The notes below the pieces were generated by a model. That model was not told where the DNA came from. It saw only the letters and a program-made list of their open reading frames with translations, and did no database searches. From Nitrospina sp. (GTDB lineage Bacteria; Nitrospinota; Nitrospinia; Nitrospinales; Nitrospinaceae): a stretch of 6,296 bases of DNA. Both the position numbers and the translations under genes were made by a program. The stretch is taken from positions 1 through 6,296 of the forward strand of contig SMVT01000026.1 of assembly GCA_004357365.1 (NCBI GenBank). Direction: 5' to 3'. Position 1 is the first letter of the stretch. Each line of letters begins with the position of its first letter. Shown here in pieces: positions 1-4,945 of this stretch.

Positions 1-155
1 TCCGCGCCGACGGGTTGACCTACAGCCAGTTCATGCACGGCCTCAAAAAAGCCAACGTCGAACTCGACCGGAAAGTGCTTTCCGATATGGCCATCCACAA
101 TGAACATTCTTTCAAAGCCTTGATGAACACGGCCCGGGCCCAGTTGAGCGGGTAA
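1..155 (+). CDS. rplT: 50S ribosomal protein L20, C-terminal part (5' end outside window)
   Basis: The reading frame starts at base 3 and ends with TAA at 153-155, giving the last 50 residues of L20. The visible protein contains YSQFMHGLKKANVELDRKVL and a following stretch SDMAIHNEHSFKALMNTAR. These match the C-terminal globular domain of bacterial L20, where E. coli has a very similar FINGLKKASVEIDRKILAD segment. L20 binds 23S rRNA and is needed for early assembly of the large ribosomal subunit; in several bacteria it also represses its own operon (infC-rpmI-rplT). The next gene, pheS, is in the usual place for an rplT neighbour, which supports the call. The missing N-terminal RNA-binding extension lies to the left of the window, so autoregulation cannot be judged here. 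Confidence 0.95.
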   Translation, partial: RADGLTYSQFMHGLKKANVELDRKVLSDMAIHNEHSFKALMNTARAQLSG

Positions 156-208
156 CCATGGGGATGCTCCGGCCATGGGCGGCCCCCATTCGAAATGAAT
201 TTTCAATC

Positions 209-244
209 AGTCTGATTCCCGCCGGGGATCAGGCTTTTTTTGTT
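209..244 (+). terminator. Rho-independent terminator or attenuator between rplT and pheS
   Basis: Bases 212-220 (CTGATTCCC) pair with 224-232 (GGGGATCAG) around a three-base loop GCC, with one G-U pair. The stem extends outward through 209-211 and 233-235 to about 12 base pairs. It runs into a T tract at 235-241, followed by GTTT. This is a classic intrinsic terminator shape. It lies 54 bases after the rplT stop and about 30 bases before the pheS start. It therefore either ends the rplT operon or acts as an attenuator controlling read-through into pheS. No separate promoter could be recognised between the hairpin and pheS, which makes partial read-through more likely than full termination. 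No convincing alternative antiterminator was found; a weak alternative pairing exists between 168-173 and 221-226. Confidence 0.85.
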
Positions 245-271
245 TAAGCCTCTCTTTCCTGTATCCGGCAC

Positions 272-1282
272 ATGATCGAAAAAATCAAACAATACCAGAA
301 AGAATTTGAAAGCCGCATCGCCACCGTCGGCCCCGGCGAGGAACTGCGCCAGTTGCGCACCGATTTTCTCGGGAAAAAGGGCTTGGTGACGCAGGTGATG
401 AAGAACATGCGCGAGCTGTCTTCCGATCAGAAACGGGAAGTGGGCCGGCACGTCAACGAACTCAAAAACTGGATCGAAAGTCAGCTCAACGAAAAAGCCG
501 AAGGGCTGAAGGGCCCGTCCGAAACCGCCGGCGGAAGCACCTTCGACACCACTCTGCCGGGCCGCAAGGAAGCCCGCGGGTCGCTCCATCCCATCACCCA
601 GGTCATGGAAGAGATCATCGCCGTGTTCGTCAGCCTCGGGTTCCAGGTGGCGGAGGGACCGGAGGTGGAATCCGATTACTACAATTTCGAGGCGCTCAAT
701 ATTCCGAAGGACCATCCGGCGCGGGACATGCAGGATACGTTTTACATCGGCGGCGACAAAGTACTGCGTACCCACACCTCGCCGGTGCAGATCCGCGTCA
801 TGGAAAAACAGCAGCCGCCGCTCCGCATCATCGCGCCGGGCAAGGTCTACCGCTGCGATTCGGACATCTCACACACCCCCATGTTCCACCAGATCGAAGG
901 GTTGATGGTCGACCAGGGCGTGGCGTTCAGCGATCTCAAGGGAGTGATGAACATCTTCGTGCATCAGATCTTCGGCGAAAAAACGAAAGTGCGCTTCCGC
1001 CCCAGTTTTTTCCCATTCACCTGTCCCAGCGCGGAGGTGGATATCCAGTGCGTCATGTGCTCGGGCAAAGGATGCCGGGTGTGTTCACAGAGCGGCTGGC
1101 TGGAAATCCTCGGTGCCGGCATGGTGGACCCGGCGGTGTTCGGCTTCGTCCATTACGATCCGGAAAAATGGACGGGGTTCGCCTTCGGGATGGGCATCGA
1201 GCGCATCGCCATGCTCAAGTACGGCATCAACGACATCCGCCTGTTCTTCGAAAACGACCTGCGCTTCCTCCAACAGTTCTAA
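272..1282 (+). CDS. pheS: Phenylalanine--tRNA ligase alpha subunit (class II)
   Basis: The 336-residue protein has the usual length of bacterial PheS, the catalytic subunit of the (alpha-beta)2 enzyme that charges tRNA-Phe in the cytoplasm. Residues 1-85 form the charged N-terminal coiled-coil arm that contacts tRNA. Class II motif 1 lies at about 106-132 (HPITQVMEEI...EGPEVE) and substrate-binding RTHTSPVQIR at 166-175. Motif 2 is at 191-213 (KVYRCDSDISHTPMFHQIEG) and motif 3 at 303-323 (FAFGMGIERIAMLKYGINDI). The C-terminus FFENDLRFLQQF is typical. Four cysteines, C260-x2-C263-x4-C268-x2-C271, form a possible metal-binding knuckle, seen in many but not all bacterial PheS. Position 251 is Cys in FTCPSAEVD, where the usual motif is FTEPSAEVD. 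The ATG at 272 is the only start after an in-frame TAA at 245, yet no Shine-Dalgarno sequence precedes it. pheT does not follow. Confidence 0.97.
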   Translation: MIEKIKQYQKEFESRIATVGPGEELRQLRTDFLGKKGLVTQVMKNMRELSSDQKREVGRHVNELKNWIESQLNEKAEGLKGPSETAGGSTFDTTLPGRKEARGSLHPITQVMEEIIAVFVSLGFQVAEGPEVESDYYNFEALNIPKDHPARDMQDTFYIGGDKVLRTHTSPVQIRVMEKQQPPLRIIAPGKVYRCDSDISHTPMFHQIEGLMVDQGVAFSDLKGVMNIFVHQIFGEKTKVRFRPSFFPFTCPSAEVDIQCVMCSGKGCRVCSQSGWLEILGAGMVDPAVFGFVHYDPEKWTGFAFGMGIERIAMLKYGINDIRLFFENDLRFLQQF

Positions 1283-1299
1283 GCAACATAACCCGATTA

Positions 1300-1327
1300 C
1301 ATTTTGACAGGATCACAGGGTCAAATG
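1300..1327. other. Weak stem-loop after pheS
   Basis: CATTTTGAC (1300-1308) can pair with GTCAAATG (1320-1327), giving eight base pairs with one bulged T and an 11-base loop. It lies 18 bases after the pheS stop codon and just before the larger inverted repeat. It is AT-rich, has no following T tract, and could be chance. A role in 3' end stability of the pheS transcript is possible but unproven. Confidence 0.25.
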
Positions 1328-1331
1328 GATC

Positions 1332-1419
1332 AAAACACAGATTCTTCGTCACGGCGTTCCTCAGAATGACAGACTAGCGCGTTTGGTCATCCTGAGCGCG
1401 AGCGAAGGATCTGTGTTTT
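1332..1419. repeat. Imperfect inverted repeat (REP-like intergenic element), probable bidirectional terminator
   Basis: The left outer arm AAAACACAGATTCTTCG (1332-1348) pairs with CGAAGGATCTGTGTTTT (1403-1419) over 17 positions with one G-U pair. The inner arm CTCAGAATGAC (1360-1370) pairs with GTCATCCTGAG (1386-1396) with one mismatch. An asymmetric internal loop separates the two stems and the apical loop is 1371-1385. Each half, read outward to its end, has the form GTCATYCTGAG-(spacer)-CGAAGRATCTGTG. This form resembles dispersed repeats I recall from intergenic regions of many bacterial genomes. It sits between the convergent stop codons of pheS (1282) and the fabI-like gene (1446). The outer arms end in A4/T4, so on either strand an RNA hairpin followed by U residues would form, fitting a two-way terminator. 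The two arms have different spacers, so they are diverged copies rather than a recent perfect duplication. Confidence 0.75.
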
Positions 1420-1445
1420 CGATATTTTCTCCGGGCATGGCGCGA

Positions 1446-2249
1446 CTAATCGGGTCTCTGGGCTTTTTTGACGAGGTCCTGGTCGAAGTAGTTGACGGAC
1501 ATGCCGGCGTCGAGCACGATGCCCTGGGCGTTGATGCCGCTGGCACGTTCGCTCAACAGAAACACCGCCGCGTTGGCCACTTCCTGCGTGGTCAACGCCT
1601 GTTTGCGCAGGGTCGACTGCTCGGCGTGCAGGTAGGAATCGATATAACCGGGAATGCCCGCCGAAGCGGACGATTTCAGCAAACCGGAGTTGACCGAGTT
1701 GAACCGGACTTTGGAAAACGCGCTGAACGATTTGGCGAGAAAACACAGCGAGGAGTCGAGTGCCGCCTTGACCGGTCCCATATAACCGTAATTCTCCGCC
1801 GCCATGCGCGTCGTTGAGATGGAAATGGTGACGACCGAGGCGTCGGGATCGAACAAGTCCTTGAAGGCGTTGGCCAGGTTGATGAGCGAATAACAGGAAA
1901 TGTCCACGCACTGCAGGAAATCCTTCTTCGACGTTTGGTGAAACGGCTTCAACCCTTCGGAAAAATTGGCAAAGGCGATGGAATGCACCAGGCCGTGCAG
2001 AACGTCCGTCTTTTCGGATATCTCCTGTTTCAGTCGGGCGATGTCCTCGTCGCGTTCCACATCACAGACAAAGGTCCGGTCGGGGTCGATGAGTTTGGTG
2101 ACGCTCTGTTTGCGTTCTTCGGAACGCACGCTGTACAGCACGTTGGCGTTTTCGGCTTCCAGGGTTTTGCCGATGTGAGTGGCGACGCTTTTTTTATTGG
2201 CGACACCGGTCACCAGAATGGTTTTATTCCCCAGGTTCAAAAAACTCAC
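1446..2249 (-). CDS. FabI-like enoyl-[acyl-carrier-protein] reductase, divergent (SDR family)
   Basis: The 267-residue product matches E. coli FabI (262 residues) in length and architecture. FabI reduces the trans-2-enoyl-ACP double bond with NAD(P)H, the last step of each elongation cycle. Visible marks are the FabI-type nucleotide loop TGVANKKSVA at 14-23, CDV at 62-64, HSIAFA at 89-94, DISCYSLINLANAF at 116-129 and the active-site pair Y154-x6-K161 (NYGYMGPVK). Several usual residues are altered. The first active-site tyrosine (E. coli Tyr146) aligns with Ile144. AGPIRTLAASGI becomes SGLLKSSASAGI at 188-199, and Gly93 aligns with Ala92. It is thus a FabI paralogue that may act on an unusual substrate rather than the housekeeping enzyme. 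The start is GTG, overlapping the fabZ stop in GTGA, with a strong ribosome site. It is the last gene of the operon and ends in TAG just before the inverted repeat. Confidence 0.85.
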   Translation of the reverse strand: MSFLNLGNKTILVTGVANKKSVATHIGKTLEAENANVLYSVRSEERKQSVTKLIDPDRTFVCDVERDEDIARLKQEISEKTDVLHGLVHSIAFANFSEGLKPFHQTSKKDFLQCVDISCYSLINLANAFKDLFDPDASVVTISISTTRMAAENYGYMGPVKAALDSSLCFLAKSFSAFSKVRFNSVNSGLLKSSASAGIPGYIDSYLHAEQSTLRKQALTTQEVANAAVFLLSERASGINAQGIVLDAGMSVNYFDQDLVKKAQRPD

Positions 2250-2674
2250 CGCGACTCCTCCAAGAGCATGACGGTGAATTCCACCGTAGCCGCGGTTTTG
2301 CCATCCACCTGCACATTGCCCTTCATATAATGCGCCGGGCCCGCATGGTCCACATAGTCCACCCGGATGTCCAGGACACTGCCGGGGTACACGGGATTCT
2401 TAAACTTGACGTTTTGAATCCGGGACAGCACCGGCACCTGTCCGGTCGGGTTCGGGTTTTTTTTCGACATCAGAATCGCACCGGCCTGAAACACGCATTC
2501 ACACACCAGCACCCCGGGCATGATCGGGTAATCGGGATAGTGTCCCTTGAAAAATTCTTCCTCCGGATCGATGCGCTTGCGGGCCACGATATGGTCGCCG
2601 GTCTGCTCTATGATTTCGTCGACAAACAGAAAAGGGGGACGGTGGGGAATGGCGTTGAGGATGTCTTCCGCCAT
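2246..2674 (-). CDS. fabZ: FabZ-like 3-hydroxyacyl-[acyl-carrier-protein] dehydratase (hot-dog fold)
   Basis: The 142-residue product is a hot-dog fold dehydratase that removes water from 3-hydroxyacyl-ACP to give trans-2-enoyl-ACP. Near the N-terminus is IPHRPPFLFVDEI (9-21), the standard FabZ opening. The catalytic segment is FKGHYPDYPIMPGVLVCE (42-59), with His45 and Glu59 in the 14-residue spacing of the E. coli His54/Glu68 pair. RIQNVKFKNPVYPGSVL (85-101) matches the FabZ segment that lines the acyl tunnel. The ATG at 2674 shares one base with the fabG stop (TAATG), so the two are coupled; only a weak GGCGG precedes it. A longer open frame runs upstream, but that part overlaps fabG in another frame and has no FabZ similarity. 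The gene lies between a ketoreductase and an enoyl reductase, in the order in which their products would act. Its role in a special acyl pathway is inference. Confidence 0.93.
   Translation of the reverse strand: MAEDILNAIPHRPPFLFVDEIIEQTGDHIVARKRIDPEEEFFKGHYPDYPIMPGVLVCECVFQAGAILMSKKNPNPTGQVPVLSRIQNVKFKNPVYPGSVLDIRVDYVDHAGPAHYMKGNVQVDGKTAATVEFTVMLLEESR
2255..2261 (-). promoter_or_regulatory. Strong ribosome binding site for the fabI-like gene
   Basis: On the - strand the sequence reads GGAGGAG, then TCGC, then the GTG start at 2249. The spacing is suitable, and the site lies inside the last codons of the fabZ-like gene. It supports GTG rather than a downstream ATG as the true start and fits translational coupling through the GTGA overlap. 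Confidence 0.8.
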
Positions 2675-3417
2675 TATAATCCGCCTGTAATCTCCAGGAC
2701 CGCGCCGTTGATATAGGCGGACTCGCGGTCGGCCAGAAACAGCACGGCCCGGGCCACCTCCGCGATCGTCCCGAAGCGTTTTATGGGCACCTGATCCTGG
2801 TATTGCTTCTTCTGATCGTCCGGCAGATCGGCGATCAGATCGGTGTCGATGAATCCGGGGGACACGCAATTGACGGTGATGTTGCGGCTGGCCACTTCCT
2901 TGGACAACGACCGGGCAAACGCCACCTGGCCCGCCTTGCTGGCGGCGTAATTGGCCTGGCCCGCGAACCCGAAACGGCCGATGGGCGAGGTGATATTGAT
3001 GATCCGTCCGTATTTCTGCCGCATCAGATGTTGCACCGCGATCTTGCTCATGTGGTAGGTGCCGGTCAGGTTGGTTTGAATGACGTCGTTCCAATCGTTG
3101 ACCGCCATCATGCCGACTACCGAATCGCGCCGGATACCGGAATTATTCACGAGGATTTCAAACTGCTCGAATTTTTCCTCCAAATAGCGGAAAAACGAGA
3201 CGACGTCCACGTGCGTGGCCACGTCGAATTGCCGGAGGTAGAGCCGGTCTTCGTACTGTTCGTTGGCATCCTGAAATACTTCCGCGGCGGCGGTGTTGGA
3301 CCGATACGTGGCGATGACGCACGCACCGGCGGCGAGAAACGCCTCGGACACGCCGCGGCCGATCCCGCGTGTGCCACCGGTCACCACCACCGTTTGATCT
3401 GTGAAATTGAAAATCAT
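2674..3417 (-). CDS. fabG: FabG-like 3-oxoacyl-[acyl-carrier-protein] reductase (SDR family)
   Basis: The 247-residue product is a classical short-chain dehydrogenase of FabG length, which reduces 3-oxoacyl-ACP to 3-hydroxyacyl-ACP, normally with NADPH. Visible marks are the cofactor loop TGGTRGIG (13-20), NNSG at 91-94 (usually NNAG), Asn116, Ser144 and the catalytic Y157-x3-K161 in NYAASK. SPGFIDTDL (186-194) and a C-terminal INGAVLEITGGL follow the family pattern. All four catalytic-tetrad residues are present, so it should be active. It starts at ATG 3417 after a 76-base gap, the largest in the operon, with pyrimidine-rich DNA (CTTTCCTTCTCCTCTCC) and no Shine-Dalgarno. An internal promoter or another mode of initiation there is possible, but no clear -10/-35 pair was found. 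Its stop overlaps the fabZ start by one base. SDR substrate range cannot be read from sequence; the FabG role rests on its FabZ and FabI-like neighbours. Confidence 0.92.
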   Translation of the reverse strand: MIFNFTDQTVVVTGGTRGIGRGVSEAFLAAGACVIATYRSNTAAAEVFQDANEQYEDRLYLRQFDVATHVDVVSFFRYLEEKFEQFEILVNNSGIRRDSVVGMMAVNDWNDVIQTNLTGTYHMSKIAVQHLMRQKYGRIINITSPIGRFGFAGQANYAASKAGQVAFARSLSKEVASRNITVNCVSPGFIDTDLIADLPDDQKKQYQDQVPIKRFGTIAEVARAVLFLADRESAYINGAVLEITGGL

Positions 3418-3493
3418 GGTCTATGGATTGGAGAGGAGAAGGAAAGATACAAAAACAATATAAACCGTTGGGCGGATGTTCCGTTCCCGCGGA

Positions 3494-4945
3494 TCAGACG
3501 CCGGCGGTTTCCAGTGCCTGCGGAGATTGGCGCGCCGCGAATAAAAACTTGTCCACTTCGTTGGCGACAATCACCCCGTAATTGGCCGCGCCCAGCCAGC
3601 CGGACATGATGATCCCCACCGAACCGGCATGGAACAGCCCTGCAATCTGCTTGGGCAGGTTCTTGCTGATCATGAGCCCTTCAAACTTGGTTCCGAACGA
3701 CACCCCGCCCGGATGCGTGGTGTAGCGCATGAACGTCATCGGGGTGGAGGCTTCCAGGTGACCTATTTTTTTGCGTACACCGGGAACGTATTTTTCCAAA
3801 GCGACCAGCGTCCGCTCGATCAATTGGCTCTTTTTCTCCTCATATTCCTGACGGGTCAAATGAGCCCAATCCTTGAACCGGGCATTGGTCGACGACACAA
3901 TGGAGTACATGTTCAATCCCGGCCGGATTCCCGGATAATAAAAACTGAACGTCCGGCTGGTGGTTTCCGGCTCCAGGAGAGACTCCGAACTGAATTCCTT
4001 TTCCTGGGAGGTGAACAGCAGGTCGCCGACATTATCGATCTTCTCTCCCTTTTTGATCCCGATATACACTTGGCAACTGCTGTCGCTCAACCGGACTTTT
4101 TTGACTTCCGCGAGAAATTCCGGCGTGAAATGTTCGTCCCCGGTCAATTTGTGAATCGTGCTCAACAGGTTCGAATTGGATAAAACGGTTTTGGCGGGAA
4201 TCATCCGGCCTTGCACCTCCACGCCGCGAACGGTTTTATCGGCATCCACCACGATGCGGTTGACCAGGCAATGGGTGCGGATATCCACACCGTTTTTCAG
4301 TAATTCCTTTTTCATCTTCTTGATGAGTTCGCTGGTGCCGCCTTTGAAGGTGTACACACCCTTGCCCATGAAATTGGAAAACACGATGCCGTAGGTGATC
4401 GCCGGGTCGTCCAGGGTGGAGCCGTTGGCGTAGGTGATCGGTTCCATCAGCATGCGGTGGACATCGGTCCGGCCCGGAAAAAATTTCTCGAACAATTCGC
4501 GGGTGGTCATCGACAGGTCGTCGTAAAAATTCATCGCCCGCACGGTTTTGAAAAAATCGTCGATAGTTTCCTTGACGATCCCGAACTGTTCGCGCATCAC
4601 GCGGGTGAAATCATTTTTATCGAAATTGGTCCAGAAGGAGAATTGCGGGTTGTCGAAGCGGATGTTCTTGAGGCGGATGATGGAGTCGGCGATTTCCTGG
4701 GTCCAGTACTTGCGGCAGGTCTTGATCATGCCGGTAGGGAAGCCGTGCAGGGAAATATCCAGAATATGGCCGCCCTTGCGTTTGAACCAGGTGGCCAGTC
4801 CGCCCAGATTGTAATGATGCTCCAGAATGAGGACCTTGTGCCCCAGTTTGGCCAGTTTGTTGGCGGCGGTCAGGCCCGCCAGCCCGCTCCCGATAATGAT
4901 CGTATCGTACGCTGATTTGATACCTTTCAGCCAGTCTTTAGCCAT
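3494..4945 (-). CDS. CrtI/CrtISO/RetSat-type FAD-dependent oxidoreductase (second copy)
   Basis: The 483-residue product belongs to the phytoene desaturase/carotenoid isomerase/retinol saturase superfamily of FAD enzymes. The N-terminal Rossmann motif is YDTIIIGSGLAGLTAANKLA (13-32), followed by Glu42 in LILEHHYNLGGL, which would bind the FAD ribose. The internal family motif YTFKGGTSELIKKMKKEL is at 198-215, followed by a GVDIRTHCLVNRIVV strand and an AKTVLSNSNL turn. The C-terminal part TPMTFMRYTTHPGGVSFGT (401-419) and GLFHAGSVGIIMSGWLGAAN (436-455) fits the FAD-closing region. Family members desaturate, saturate or isomerise conjugated polyenes at the membrane; the substrate here is unknown. 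ATG 4945 is chosen because it couples to the upstream stop (TGATG) with GGGAGA before it. The open frame extends 114 codons further upstream, but only by overlapping the previous gene. About 76 bases separate it from fabG. Confidence 0.88.
   Translation of the reverse strand: MAKDWLKGIKSAYDTIIIGSGLAGLTAANKLAKLGHKVLILEHHYNLGGLATWFKRKGGHILDISLHGFPTGMIKTCRKYWTQEIADSIIRLKNIRFDNPQFSFWTNFDKNDFTRVMREQFGIVKETIDDFFKTVRAMNFYDDLSMTTRELFEKFFPGRTDVHRMLMEPITYANGSTLDDPAITYGIVFSNFMGKGVYTFKGGTSELIKKMKKELLKNGVDIRTHCLVNRIVVDADKTVRGVEVQGRMIPAKTVLSNSNLLSTIHKLTGDEHFTPEFLAEVKKVRLSDSSCQVYIGIKKGEKIDNVGDLLFTSQEKEFSSESLLEPETTSRTFSFYYPGIRPGLNMYSIVSSTNARFKDWAHLTRQEYEEKKSQLIERTLVALEKYVPGVRKKIGHLEASTPMTFMRYTTHPGGVSFGTKFEGLMISKNLPKQIAGLFHAGSVGIIMSGWLGAANYGVIVANEVDKFLFAARQSPQALETAGV

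Noticed and set aside
158..247. A 29-codon open frame starting three bases after the rplT stop and ending in Phe-Phe-Val, as a possible Phe leader peptide for pheS
   Set aside because: Two of its three Phe codons come from the T tract of the terminator itself, so ribosome stalling there could not control hairpin formation. It has no good ribosome site and resembles no known leader peptide.
203..775. Open frame on the - strand across the start of pheS
   Set aside because: It is a shadow of the pheS frame with Phe/His-rich composition and no recognisable domain; pheS is certain on the + strand.
2675..3094. N-terminal extension of the fabZ frame by 140 codons
   Set aside because: This stretch is an out-of-frame reading inside fabG, rich in Arg, Pro and Gly, without similarity to any dehydratase. 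The TAATG junction and the standard FabZ N-terminus give ATG 2674 as the start.
2803..3609. Open frame on the + strand opposite fabG
   Set aside because: It is antisense to a gene with a complete SDR motif set and its product is of biased composition without domain features.
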